Assembly: GCF_011694515.1 (NCBI RefSeq)
Contig: NZ_CP050192.1
Span: forward strand, 183,540-233,831
Direction of reading: 5' to 3'
DNA from: Mycobacterium sp. DL592
Lineage (GTDB): Bacteria > Actinomycetota > Actinomycetes > Mycobacteriales > Mycobacteriaceae
Length of the DNA: 50,292 nt
Within the stretch, counting starts at the first letter, position 1. The number at the start of each line of letters is the position of its first letter. A program made the translations under genes and the position numbers. Below are positions 1 through 8,664 of this stretch, in pieces. The notes under the pieces are model-generated. The model did no database searches and was not told the DNA's origin. It saw only the letters and a program-made list of their open reading frames with translations.

Positions 1-18
1 CCTAGTCCTCGTCTGCCG

Positions 19-531
19 TCAGGGGCAGGTGACCTCGATCTCGAACGGCTTGTTCACCGGCTGCATCGGGTTGGCCATGTCGACACCCGTTGCGGTTCCG
101 CTGATCTTGAAGTTGTTGCCGTCCTTGGTCGCGGTGGCGGCTGCGCCACCGGGCACGCCTTCCTGGTAGCCCAGGGTGACGCCATTGACGTTGCCCAGGC
201 CTACCGAGTGAACCTTCGACGCGTCCTCGCTGAGAACGACGGCGATGCCGGTCGCGGCCTCACCGATGGCGATGTTGTAGTTCCCGCCGGCGGTCGCGCA
301 GACGACCTGCCCGTTGATGGTTTGCGGCTGACCGTCGATGGTCACCTTGGCAGTGCCGGCACCGGAACTGGCGCTTGGGCTTGCAGCCGCGCTCGACGAT
401 GCGCTCGCCGCCGCAGACGAGCTCGACGCACTCGACGTCGACTCGGTCTTCTTGTCATCCTTCGAACAGCCGGACAGGCCGGCGACCAGAACTGCGGCGC
501 CGGCTACGGCTACCACAAAGCCACGATTCAC
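19..531 (-). CDS. lpqH: Lipoprotein LpqH (19-kDa antigen family)
   Basis: Cell-envelope lipoprotein whose M. tuberculosis homologue is the TLR2-agonist 19-kDa antigen. I chose the GTG at 531 because AAAGGAGA lies just upstream on the minus strand; the reading frame stays open to 675 but the signal peptide starts at 531. The protein has 170 residues: a hydrophobic signal with lipobox LSGC (Cys22 lipidated), a Ser/Ala-rich linker at about 25-58, then the beta-rich LpqH domain with motifs [12 protein letters not shown] and [12 protein letters not shown]. Two Cys remain in the mature domain (VVCAT and EVTCP) and probably form a disulfide. It is divergent from the dehalogenase gene. Identity is near certain by sequence recall. 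Confidence 0.93.
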   Translation of the reverse strand: MNRGFVVAVAGAAVLVAGLSGCSKDDKKTESTSSASSSSAAASASSSAAASPSASSGAGTAKVTIDGQPQTINGQVVCATAGGNYNIAIGEAATGIAVVLSEDASKVHSVGLGNVNGVTLGYQEGVPGGAAATATKDGNNFKISGTATGVDMANPMQPVNKPFEIEVTCP

Positions 532-700
532 CGATTTCTCCTTTGTTGACGTGAGCCGTCTACATTGACGGACCATCGGGAAGATTATGAGCCGCTCTTT
601 GCCAGCGATGTCCTGAATGAACGAAGTCGTCGGGGTGGTCGACACCCATTCACAGCAAGTTTGAAGTTTGCGCACCTCACCATCGGTATCGTGAGGCAGC

Positions 701-1603
701 GTGCAGACACTGCGTACTCCCGACGACAGATTCGCCGAGCTTCCCGACTTTGCCTACCGGCCGCACTACGCCGAACTCGACGACGACGAAGGCGGGACGC
801 TGCGGGTCGCCTGGGTCGAACACGGCCCCGCTCACGCCGACCCGATCCTGATGTTGCACGGCGAGCCGACCTGGTCGTTCCTGTACCGCAAGATGATCCC
901 GATTCTCGCCGCCGCGGGGCATCGGGTGATCTGCCCCGATCTGGTCGGCTTCGGCCGCTCCGACAAGCCGCTCGAACGTGAGGACCACACCTACGCCCGA
1001 CACGTCGAGTGGATGCGGTCACTGGCGTTCGACGTGCTTGACCTGCAGCGGGTGACGCTGGTCGGTCAGGACTGGGGTGGGTTGATCGGTCTGCGGCTGG
1101 CCGCCGAGAACCCCGACCGGTTCAGCCGCATCGTGGTCGCAAACACTGGCCTACCGACCGGGGACTTCGACATGCCCGAGATCTGGTGGCAGTTCCGCAC
1201 AGCCATCGAGAACGCCCCGAGCGTGGACGTGAGCCTGTTCGTGATCAGTGGCTGCCGGCGGCCGGTCAGCCCTGAGGTGCGGGCCGGCTATGACGCGCCG
1301 TTCCCCGACGACGCCTACTGCGCTGGCCCGCGGGCCATGCCCACGCTGGTGCCGACCCGCCCGGATGACCCGGCGTCGGAGGCCAACCGCCGGGCCTGGG
1401 CCGTGCTGTCGCAGAGCCCCACCCCGATGCTGGTGGCGTTCAGCGACGGCGACCCGATCACCGGTGCGATGGCCCCGATCTTCACCTCGCAGATGCGCGG
1501 CGCCCAGGGCATCGAGCACCCGACGATCCACGACGCCGGGCACTTCCTGCAGGAGGACGCCGGCGAGGAGCTCGCCGAACACATCGTGAATTTCTTGAGC
1601 TAG
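701..1603 (+). CDS. dhmA: Haloalkane dehalogenase, HLD-I type
   Basis: Alpha/beta-hydrolase that would hydrolyse carbon-halogen bonds in haloalkanes to an alcohol and halide in the cytosol. Visible features of the 300-residue protein: oxyanion motif HGEPTWS at 53-59, nucleophile motif GQDWGG with Asp124 and the halide-binding Trp125, a cap with WW at 162-163 (candidate second halide Trp), acid Asp251 in SDGDP and base His281 in DAGHF. The Asp/Asp/His layout with a nucleophile at 124 resembles Xanthobacter DhlA and mycobacterial DhmA (HLD-I). The start is GTG after a weak GAGG. tgt begins 22 bp downstream on the same strand, so co-transcription is likely. The native substrate cannot be read from the sequence. 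Confidence 0.88.
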   Translation: MQTLRTPDDRFAELPDFAYRPHYAELDDDEGGTLRVAWVEHGPAHADPILMLHGEPTWSFLYRKMIPILAAAGHRVICPDLVGFGRSDKPLEREDHTYARHVEWMRSLAFDVLDLQRVTLVGQDWGGLIGLRLAAENPDRFSRIVVANTGLPTGDFDMPEIWWQFRTAIENAPSVDVSLFVISGCRRPVSPEVRAGYDAPFPDDAYCAGPRAMPTLVPTRPDDPASEANRRAWAVLSQSPTPMLVAFSDGDPITGAMAPIFTSQMRGAQGIEHPTIHDAGHFLQEDAGEELAEHIVNFLS

Positions 1604-1625
1604 TTCGCGCTGGTTAGATGTCGAC

Positions 1626-2849
1626 GTGCCTTTTTTCACCGTCGACGCGGAGCTACCCGGGCGGCGGGGACGCAAAGGCGTCATCCACACCCCACACGGC
1701 GACATCCAGACCCCGGCCTTTGTCGCGGTCGGTACCAAGGCCACCGTCAAGGCGGTGCTGCCCGAGACGATGCGCGATCTCGGCGCGCAGGCGGTGCTGG
1801 CGAACGCCTACCACCTGTACCTGCAGCCCGGCCCCGACATCGTCGACGAAGCCGGCGGTCTCGGTGCGTTCATGAACTGGCCGGGCCCGACGTTCACCGA
1901 CAGCGGCGGGTTCCAGGTGCTCTCGCTGGGTGCGGGGTTTCGCAAGGTGCTGTCGATGGATGCCAACCGGGTTCAGGCCGACGACGTGATCGCCGAGGGC
2001 AAGCAGCGGCTGGCCCATGTCGACGACGACGGCGTCACGTTCATCTCACACCTGGACGGCTCTACGCACCGGTTCACTCCCGAGGTGTCGATGCAGATCC
2101 AGCACAAGATCGGCGCGGACATCATCTTCGCCTTCGACGAGCTGACCACGTTGGTGAATACCCGTGGTTACCAAGAGGAATCGGTGGCCCGAACCCACGC
2201 CTGGGCGCAGCGCTGCCTGACCGAGCACCGGCGCCTGAGCGCCCAGCGCCCCGAGCGGCCCGCGCAGGCGTTGTTCGGTGTGGTGCAGGGCGCGCAGTAC
2301 GAGGACCTGCGCCGCCAGGCGTCGCGTGACCTCGCGGGCCTGGTCGATGCGGACGGCCGTGGTTTCGACGGGTACGGCATCGGCGGGGCGCTGGAGAAGC
2401 AGAACCTCGCCACGATCGTCGGCTGGTGCACCGAGGAGTTGCCCGACGACAAGCCGCGCCACCTGCTCGGCATCAGTGAGCCGGATGACCTGTTCGCGGC
2501 GATCGAGGCGGGCGCGGACACCTTCGACTGTGTGTCTCCGTCCCGGGTGGCGCGCAACGCTGCGGTGTATTCACCGGCTGGCCGGTTCAACATCAACACC
2601 GCCCGGTTCCGGCGCGACTTCACCCCGATCGACGACGCGTGCGACTGCTATACCTGCGCCCACTACACCCGGGCTTACCTGCACCACCTGTTCAAGGCCA
2701 AGGAGATGCTGTCCGCGACGCTGTGCACGATCCACAACGAGCGCTTCATCGTCCGGCTGGTCGACCAGATCCGCGCCGCCATCGGCGCCGGCGAGTTCGA
2801 CGACCTGCGCGAGGACGTCCTGGGCCGCTACTACGGTGCCGCCCGCTGA
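1626..2849 (+). CDS. tgt: tRNA-guanine transglycosylase with atypical substrate loop
   Basis: Base-exchange enzyme expected to replace guanine-34 of GUN-anticodon tRNAs by a queuosine precursor or queuine. In 407 residues: general acid/base Asp92 in DSGGFQ, nucleophile Asp301 in TFDC, and zinc ligands Cys339, Cys341, Cys344 and His370, spaced exactly as in Zymomonas TGT. It differs from the bacterial type in three ways: about 25 extra residues near 108-132, Leu173 instead of Cys in FDEC, and the motif GGLAVGE replaced by GGALEKQ at 253-259 in a loop about three residues shorter. GTG start; cluster with the dehalogenase. No queuosine synthesis genes are in the window, but gluQ lies 5 kb away. 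Fold and chemistry are well supported; the substrate is open. Confidence 0.88.
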   Translation: MPFFTVDAELPGRRGRKGVIHTPHGDIQTPAFVAVGTKATVKAVLPETMRDLGAQAVLANAYHLYLQPGPDIVDEAGGLGAFMNWPGPTFTDSGGFQVLSLGAGFRKVLSMDANRVQADDVIAEGKQRLAHVDDDGVTFISHLDGSTHRFTPEVSMQIQHKIGADIIFAFDELTTLVNTRGYQEESVARTHAWAQRCLTEHRRLSAQRPERPAQALFGVVQGAQYEDLRRQASRDLAGLVDADGRGFDGYGIGGALEKQNLATIVGWCTEELPDDKPRHLLGISEPDDLFAAIEAGADTFDCVSPSRVARNAAVYSPAGRFNINTARFRRDFTPIDDACDCYTCAHYTRAYLHHLFKAKEMLSATLCTIHNERFIVRLVDQIRAAIGAGEFDDLREDVLGRYYGAAR

Positions 2850-2894
2850 CTTTCGGCTCAGGTTGCTCTTACTGGACGTGTGCACAATTGACTG

Positions 2895-4118
2895 ATGACC
2901 GCTCCGGCACCAGCGCAGGCGCTGCTCGTCGAACTCCTCGACCCGGCCAACCGCGCCGACCCCTACCCGGTGTACCGGCAGATCCGCGAGAGCGGAGTGC
3001 TGCAGGTGCCCGACAACGACCTGCACGTCTTCTCCGGGTTCGCCGACTGCGACGAGGTACTGCGCCATCCGGCCTCGTGCAGCGACCGGACGAAGTCGAC
3101 CATCGCCCAACGCGCGATCGCCGCGGGCCAGCAGCTGCGGCCGTTCGGCACCCCGGGCTTTCTGTTCCTCGATCCCCCTGACCACACCCGGCTGCGCCGG
3201 CTGGTCAGCAAGGCGTTCTCGCCCAAGGTCGTCAAGTCCCTCGAACCCGATATCGCCGCCATGGTCGACGGCCTGCTCGACAAGGTCGCCGCCACGGGCG
3301 AATTCGAGGCGATCGAGGACCTGGCCTACCCCCTTCCCGTCGCGGTGATCTGCCGGCTCCTCGGTGTCCCGATCGAGGACGAGCCCAAATTCAGCTGGGC
3401 CTCGGCACTGCTGGCCCAGGGTCTGGACCCGTTCATCGCGTTCACCGGTCAGGCCCAGGGCTTCGAGGAGCGCCTGGAGGCCGGGCTGTGGCTGCGCAGC
3501 TATCTGCGTGAGCTGATGGAGAAGCGGCGCGCCGAGCCCGCCGAGGACCTGATCTCCGGACTCATCGCCGTCGAGGAATCCGGTGACCAGCTCACCGAGG
3601 ACGAGATCGTCGCCACCTGCAACCTGCTGCTGATCGCCGGGCACGAGACCACGGTCAACCTGATCGCCAACGCGATCCTGGCGATGCTGCGCCACCCGCA
3701 ACACTGGCGGGCATTGAGCGCCGACGCCGAGCTGGCCGCAGGCATCATCGAGGAGACGCTGCGCTACGACCCGCCGGTTCAGCTCGTCGGCCGGGTCGCC
3801 GGTGAGGACATGACGATCGGCGGCGTCGACATCCCCAAGGGCGACAACATGATGCTGCTGCTGGCCGCGGCGCACCGCGACCCGTCGGCCAACGAACGGC
3901 CTGACGAGTTCGACCCGAGCCGGGAACCCCTGCGCCATCTGGCCTTTGCGAAGGGTCCGCACTTCTGCCTGGGTGCACCGCTGGCGCGGCTCGAGGCGGC
4001 TGTCGCGTTGTCGGCGGTGACGAAACGCTTCCCAAACGCGCGACTAGCCGGTGAACCCGAGTACAAGCCGAACGTCACACTGCGGGGTATGACGTCGCTT
4101 GCCGTCGACCTGGGTTAA
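2895..4118 (+). CDS. Cytochrome P450
   Basis: Haem-thiolate monooxygenase of 407 residues, a normal length for a soluble actinobacterial P450. Visible signatures are the I-helix GHETT (oxygen activation), the K-helix EETLR (ExxR), and the haem loop FAKGPHFCLG with the axial Cys358; the loop has Ala where most P450s have Gly after the Phe. No membrane anchor is seen. No ferredoxin or ferredoxin reductase gene is adjacent, so electrons must come from elsewhere. It begins 45 bp after tgt on the same strand. Its stop codon overlaps that of the convergent amine oxidase in the tetranucleotide TTAA at 4115-4118. I cannot assign a CYP family number or substrate. Confidence 0.93.
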   Translation: MTAPAPAQALLVELLDPANRADPYPVYRQIRESGVLQVPDNDLHVFSGFADCDEVLRHPASCSDRTKSTIAQRAIAAGQQLRPFGTPGFLFLDPPDHTRLRRLVSKAFSPKVVKSLEPDIAAMVDGLLDKVAATGEFEAIEDLAYPLPVAVICRLLGVPIEDEPKFSWASALLAQGLDPFIAFTGQAQGFEERLEAGLWLRSYLRELMEKRRAEPAEDLISGLIAVEESGDQLTEDEIVATCNLLLIAGHETTVNLIANAILAMLRHPQHWRALSADAELAAGIIEETLRYDPPVQLVGRVAGEDMTIGGVDIPKGDNMMLLLAAAHRDPSANERPDEFDPSREPLRHLAFAKGPHFCLGAPLARLEAAVALSAVTKRFPNARLAGEPEYKPNVTLRGMTSLAVDLG

Positions 4119-5488
4119 TTGCCCAGTGCGGCAATGACTTCCGCGGCGGCACGCTCCCCGGCTTCGACCGCGCCCTCCATGTAGGCGCTCCAGAACGTGG
4201 CGGTGTCGGTGGACGCCCAGTGGATGGTCCCGATCGGCGCGCTGAGCGCCGAGCCGTAGGTGGTCCACACGTGGGGGCCGTGATTGGCGTTGTAGCAGCC
4301 GCGAGTCCACTGCCGATCCGACCACTCGCCGTCGACGTAGAACTGCGGCTTGGCGGCCTTGCTTCCGTAGTGGCGGACCAGTTCGGCGGTCAGGGCCTCG
4401 CGCCGGTCCTCCAACGACCAGCGGGCGTAGTCGCGGGCCTGCTCACCTTCGAGGAACATCAGGATCACGCCGTGGTCGTCGTCGGGCAGACAGGTGTCGT
4501 TGGACATCCGGGCCGGGCCGATATCGGAGATCAGCTGACCATTGAAACCCTCTGAGCGCCAGAACGGTTCGTCGTAGACAAAGAAGGCCTTCATGGCCGA
4601 GCCGTTGGGCATCCGCTGGGTGAGCTGATCGCGGACACCGGGCAGCGGCGGGTCGTACATGATCCGCCCGGCCAGCGTCGGCGAGATCGCGACGATGACG
4701 CGTCGGCCCTGGGCCACCAGCCCGCCGCGGCAGTGCACGGTGACGCGATCGGCGGCGTGCTCGATCAGCAGCACCGGAGCCTTCAGCACGATGTGCTCGG
4801 AGATCAGCGCGGCCAGCCGATTGGGGATCTCGCTGGTGCCGCCAACGAACCGGGTGGTTTGTGCGCCGCCCTCGGATTCGGCGAACAATTCCGCTGTGAC
4901 ACCGCAGGTTTGGACGGTGAACAACAAATGCAGGAACGACACCTCGACGGTGGGCACCGCGAGAATGCCGACGGTGCAGATCTCCAGCAGCGTGCGCGCC
5001 ACTGGTGCCAGGCCCTGCGCGTCGTACCAGTCTGCCGCGGTGATGACGTCCCACTCCTCGGCGTGCGGGGCCAGCCACGGTGCGTCCGGCGGAACCTCGG
5101 CCGCCAGCTCGTCGAGGCGGCGCAGGACGCGCTCCAACTCGGCCAGCTCGCCGGCGAAGCGGGTATGGAAGTCGTTCTCGCCCAGCACACCTGAGCCCAC
5201 CAGTTCGTAGGAGGTCTGGCCCTCGTCGAACTGCGGGTAGGTCTGTACACCGAGCTCTTCGGCCAGCGCGAACATCCGGTGGTGAGTGTCGCCGATCCAC
5301 TGAGCCCCGAGTTCCACGGCCAGGCCGGGCGCCACCTCTTCGGTGAGGATCCGGCCCCCGACCCGCTCGTCGGCCTCCAGAACCAGTGGTTGCAGCCCGG
5401 CTGCGAGAACGGTGCGGGCGGCGATCATTCCGGACAGTCCGGCGCCGACGATGATGACGTCGGCGTCCCGGCGGGTGGTATTTGCCAT
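4115..5488 (-). CDS. Flavin monoamine oxidase family protein
   Basis: FAD-dependent amine oxidase expected to oxidise a primary amine or polyamine to an aldehyde, releasing ammonia and hydrogen peroxide. The N-terminus carries the dinucleotide-binding motif VIIVGAGLSG (11-20), followed by the ERVGGR motif (41-46) of the MAO/phytoene-desaturase fold and, near the end, a FAD-contact segment HWASTDTATFWSAYMEGAV. At 457 residues it matches bacterial putrescine/tyramine oxidases and resembles mycobacterial AofH. No signal peptide. It starts 9 bp after the ABC ATPase gene on the same strand, so it is probably the last gene of the transporter operon, which suggests the imported compound or a derivative is its substrate. 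Which amine is not visible. Confidence 0.88.
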   Translation of the reverse strand: MANTTRRDADVIIVGAGLSGMIAARTVLAAGLQPLVLEADERVGGRILTEEVAPGLAVELGAQWIGDTHHRMFALAEELGVQTYPQFDEGQTSYELVGSGVLGENDFHTRFAGELAELERVLRRLDELAAEVPPDAPWLAPHAEEWDVITAADWYDAQGLAPVARTLLEICTVGILAVPTVEVSFLHLLFTVQTCGVTAELFAESEGGAQTTRFVGGTSEIPNRLAALISEHIVLKAPVLLIEHAADRVTVHCRGGLVAQGRRVIVAISPTLAGRIMYDPPLPGVRDQLTQRMPNGSAMKAFFVYDEPFWRSEGFNGQLISDIGPARMSNDTCLPDDDHGVILMFLEGEQARDYARWSLEDRREALTAELVRHYGSKAAKPQFYVDGEWSDRQWTRGCYNANHGPHVWTTYGSALSAPIGTIHWASTDTATFWSAYMEGAVEAGERAAAEVIAALGN

Positions 5489-5497
5489 GCAGACAAT

Positions 5498-6277
5498 CTA
5501 GAGGGGGTTGAGCACCCGTTCCAGGAATTGCCGGGTCCGGGCCTCTTTCGGGTTGCCGATGACCTCCGACGGCGGGCCCTGCTCGAGGATGATGCCCTGG
5601 TCGGTGAACAGCACCTGATCGGAAACCTGCCTGGCGAACTGGATTTCGTGAGTCACGATGACCAGGGTCCAACCTTCGACCGCGAGGTCCTTGATCACCG
5701 AGAGCACTTCGCCGACGAGCTCGGGATCGAGGGCCGACGTCGGCTCGTCGAAGAGCACCAGTCGGGGTTTGAGCGCCAGCGCCCGGGCGATGCCCACCCG
5801 TTGCTGTTGACCGCCGGACAGTTCATAGGGGTACTGGTCGCGTTTCTCGGCCAGCCCGACCTGATCGAGCAGGGCGAGGGCCTCGGCGATGACTTCGTCC
5901 TTGGGGCGCTTCTGGACGATCAGCGGCCCTTCGGTGACGTTCTCCAGCACCGTCTTGTGCGGAAACAGGTTGTGCCCCTGGAACACGAAGCCGCTGCGCG
6001 ACTGGAACCTGCGGACCTCTGGCTTGGGCACCGGCTGAGAGAAGTCGAGCTCGATATCGTCGACTCGGATCACCCCGGCGTCGGCCCGATCGAGCGCGTT
6101 GAGGGTGCGCAACAAGGTGGTCTTTCCGGAACCGGACGGCCCGATGATGGTGGTCGCCGTGCCCTTCTGCACCTTGAACGAGACGCCCCTGAGTACCTTG
6201 TTGTCGCCGAACGCCTTCTCGACCCCCTCGGCGGTGACGCGATACTCGACGCCGTCGGTCTTCTCGCTGTCAGTCAT
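5498..6277 (-). CDS. Amino-acid ABC transporter ATP-binding protein
   Basis: ATPase subunit of a polar amino-acid importer (GlnQ/TcyC type), 259 residues. Walker A is GPSGSGKT at 46-53, followed by the signature LSGGQQQR and Walker B with LVLFDEPTSALDPELV, then the H-loop in VIVTHE. The open frame extends upstream to 6928, but the true start is the ATG at 6277: it overlaps the stop of the receptor-permease gene as ATGA and is where homology begins. That overlap implies translational coupling. With the fused receptor-permease it makes a complete importer encoded by two genes; two copies of each chain would form the transporter. Confidence 0.94.
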   Translation of the reverse strand: MTDSEKTDGVEYRVTAEGVEKAFGDNKVLRGVSFKVQKGTATTIIGPSGSGKTTLLRTLNALDRADAGVIRVDDIELDFSQPVPKPEVRRFQSRSGFVFQGHNLFPHKTVLENVTEGPLIVQKRPKDEVIAEALALLDQVGLAEKRDQYPYELSGGQQQRVGIARALALKPRLVLFDEPTSALDPELVGEVLSVIKDLAVEGWTLVIVTHEIQFARQVSDQVLFTDQGIILEQGPPSEVIGNPKEARTRQFLERVLNPL

Positions 6278-7749
6278 CGCGCCACATACCTTTCCAGCCG
6301 GTGCTCGAGGCGGCTCTGGCCGAACGAGAGCACCAGGCAGATGATCCAGTAGTACACCGCCGCCGTGCCGTAGAGCGCGAAGAACTCGAAGGTCGGCGCG
6401 GCGGCCACCTGTGCGGTGCGCAGCAGTTCGGTGACCAGAATCGTCGAGGCCAGCGACGTGTCTTTCACCAGTGATATCAGCGTGTTCGACAGCGGCGGCA
6501 CCGCCACCCGGGCGGCCTGCGGCAGGATGATCCGGCGCAGCGCACCGGCGTAGTTGTAGCCGATGGTCTCGGCGGCCTCCCACTGGCCCTTCGGGATGCT
6601 CTGGATCGCCGAGCGGATGATCTCGGCCGCGTAGCCGCCGACGTTGAGGCTGAACGCGATCACCGCGGCGAGGAACGGCTCGAGTTTGATCCCGATCTGC
6701 GGCAGCGCGAAGAAGATGATGAACAGCTGCACCAGCAGCGGCGTGCCCCGAATGATGGAGATGTAGAACCGGGCGACGTTCGACACGACGATGTTCTTCG
6801 ACAACCGGCCCAGCGCAACCACCAGCGCGATCACCAGGCCGATGACGAAGCTGATGACGGTCAGCGGAATGGTCACCGTGATCGCGGCCTTGGCCAACGG
6901 CCACAGGTTGTCGGCGATCAGCTTCCACACCGAGCGGTGTCCGGGTTCCGTGCCGCCGGCTGCCGATTCCCCGGTGACATTGGCCTTCAGGTACTTCTGC
7001 GAAATCGCGGCCAGGGTGCCGTCCGCCTTGAGCTCGTCGAGTGCCTTGTTCAGCTCGGGCAGCAGGCCGCTGTTCTTGCGGGCGGCGAAGCCCTGCTCGC
7101 TCTTCTCCCCGATGGTGGCGCCGATCTTGACCGACTGGTCGTTGGTCTCGGCCTGATAGGCGTGGAAGGCGATGCTGTCGTTGACTACAGCGTCGACCCG
7201 GCCCTGGTTGAGCAGGGTGATCGCCTGGGTGAAGCCCTCCACCGGTTCCAGCTTCGCGCCGGCGTCACGGGACACCTGAGCCCAGTTGCTGGTGACCGTC
7301 GCGCCTACGGTCTTGCCCTTGAGGTCGGCCACCGACGTGATCGAGTTGTCGTTGGCCCGGGTGATGACGACACCTTCGCCCACCGAGTACGGCTCGGAGA
7401 TATCGTATTTGCTCTTGCGCTCGGGGGTGATGGTGACTTCGTTGGCCACCACGTCGAATCGGTTGGCTTCGAGCGCGGCGAAGATGGAATCCCATGGGGT
7501 CTGGACGAACTCGACCTTCTTGCCGAGCCGCTCGCCGACCGCATTGGCGACGTCGACGTCGTAGCCGGCAAGCTGCCCGGTGGCAGGATCCTGGTAGCTG
7601 AACGGTGCATAGGTACCCTCGGTGCCCACTCGCAGGACACCCGAGGACGAGATGCGGTCGGCGCCGGTTTCACTGGATCCGCAGGCCGCGCTCAGCAGCG
7701 CGGCGAGCAGGACGAGCGCGAGCAGGGCTCTTCGGACATAGCGGGGCAC
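6274..7749 (-). CDS. ABC transporter substrate-binding protein fused to permease
   Basis: One 491-residue chain combining a lipoprotein receptor and a membrane permease. Residues 1-23 are a lipoprotein signal (LLSAAC, Cys23). About 35-265 form a type II periplasmic binding domain with GTEGTYAPFSY and the DVVANEVTITPERKSKYD segment that resembles cystine-binding FliY/TcyA. From about 280 to 491 lies a HisM-type permease with several hydrophobic helices and the EAA loop around EAAETIGYNYAGALRRIILP. Cystine or another polar amino acid is the best guess. The start is GTG with a poor ribosome site. The linker holds a short Gly-rich stretch, so this looks like a natural fusion, not a frameshift. 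Confidence 0.92.
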   Translation of the reverse strand: MPRYVRRALLALVLLAALLSAACGSSETGADRISSSGVLRVGTEGTYAPFSYQDPATGQLAGYDVDVANAVGERLGKKVEFVQTPWDSIFAALEANRFDVVANEVTITPERKSKYDISEPYSVGEGVVITRANDNSITSVADLKGKTVGATVTSNWAQVSRDAGAKLEPVEGFTQAITLLNQGRVDAVVNDSIAFHAYQAETNDQSVKIGATIGEKSEQGFAARKNSGLLPELNKALDELKADGTLAAISQKYLKANVTGESAAGGTEPGHRSVWKLIADNLWPLAKAAITVTIPLTVISFVIGLVIALVVALGRLSKNIVVSNVARFYISIIRGTPLLVQLFIIFFALPQIGIKLEPFLAAVIAFSLNVGGYAAEIIRSAIQSIPKGQWEAAETIGYNYAGALRRIILPQAARVAVPPLSNTLISLVKDTSLASTILVTELLRTAQVAAAPTFEFFALYGTAAVYYWIICLVLSFGQSRLEHRLERYVAR

Positions 7750-7794
7750 TCCGGCACGCTAACAACGTGACGGTGCGCCGCCCAATAGTTCTGA

Positions 7795-8664
7795 TCACCG
7801 AGGCTGGTATATCCACGGCTCGCGCGGCAGGCGGTCCGGATCGAATTCCGCCAACATCTCGGGTGTCGTCGTCGCGGTGAATCCCAGGGATTCGGCGATC
7901 TGCGCCAACGCGGCGTCGGTCCCGATCTCGGCCAGGGTCACCGCACCGTCACGTTTGGCCAGACGTTTACCGTCGGCGTTGAGCGCCAGCGGCACATGGG
8001 CGTAGACCGGCCGAGGATAGCCCAGCAGGGCGGCCAGGTAGGCCTGCCGCGGTGCGGACGCCAGGAGGTCGTCGCCGCGGACCACCTGGTCGACACCGCT
8101 TTGGGCATCGTCGACGACGACGGCGAGGTTGTAGGCGGGCACACCGTCACCGCGGCGCAGGACGAAATCGTCGACCACTCCGGTGTAGGTGCCGTGCAGC
8201 AGATCGGTCACGGTGTACTCGGGGGTCGAGGCCCGCAACCGCAGCGCCGGTGGCCGTGCGGCGCGTTTGACGGCGCGGTCGCTGTCGGACAGCTCGCGAC
8301 AGGTGCCGGGATAGGCCCCCTCCGGGGCGTGCGGCGCGCGGGGTGCGCTGAGGATATCCCTTCTGCTGCAATAACATTCGTACACCAGCCCGGCTGCGGC
8401 CAGCTCGTCCACGACAGTGTTGTAGCGGTCGCGGTGCGCGGACTGCCACTGCGGTTGTTCGTCCCACGTGATCCCGATGGTGGCCAGGTCGGCGAGTTGG
8501 CGCTGCGCGACGTCGTCGTGGGTGCGGTCGTCGAGGTCTTCGACCCGCACCAGAAACCGCCTGCCCGTCGACCGGGCGAACAGCCACGCCAGCACTGCCG
8601 TGCGCAGGTTTCCGATGTGCAGGTCGGCTGACGGGCTGGGTGCGAAGCGGCCCGCGCCATTCAC
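7795..8664 (-). CDS. gluQ: Glutamyl-queuosine tRNA(Asp) synthetase
   Basis: Truncated glutamyl-tRNA synthetase paralogue of 289 residues that ligates glutamate to the queuosine base at position 34 of tRNA-Asp. It has the catalytic core only: [17 protein letters not shown] with the HIGN signature, a zinc site starting CYC with a later Y-PGTC, and the KRLAKRDGA segment in place of KMSKS. There is no anticodon-binding domain, as expected for GluQRS (full GltX is near 490 residues). I chose the GTG at 8664 because the upstream extension is not conserved-looking and this start overlaps the ligC stop as GTGA. It makes sense only if the cell has queuosine, which fits the tgt gene at 1626. Confidence 0.9.
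   Translation of the reverse strand: MNGAGRFAPSPSADLHIGNLRTAVLAWLFARSTGRRFLVRVEDLDDRTHDDVAQRQLADLATIGITWDEQPQWQSAHRDRYNTVVDELAAAGLVYECYCSRRDILSAPRAPHAPEGAYPGTCRELSDSDRAVKRAARPPALRLRASTPEYTVTDLLHGTYTGVVDDFVLRRGDGVPAYNLAVVVDDAQSGVDQVVRGDDLLASAPRQAYLAALLGYPRPVYAHVPLALNADGKRLAKRDGAVTLAEIGTDAALAQIAESLGFTATTTPEMLAEFDPDRLPREPWIYQPR

Noticed and set aside
2571..3962. A 463-residue open frame antisense to the P450 gene
   Set aside because: No recognisable domain; the P450 frame has all family motifs.
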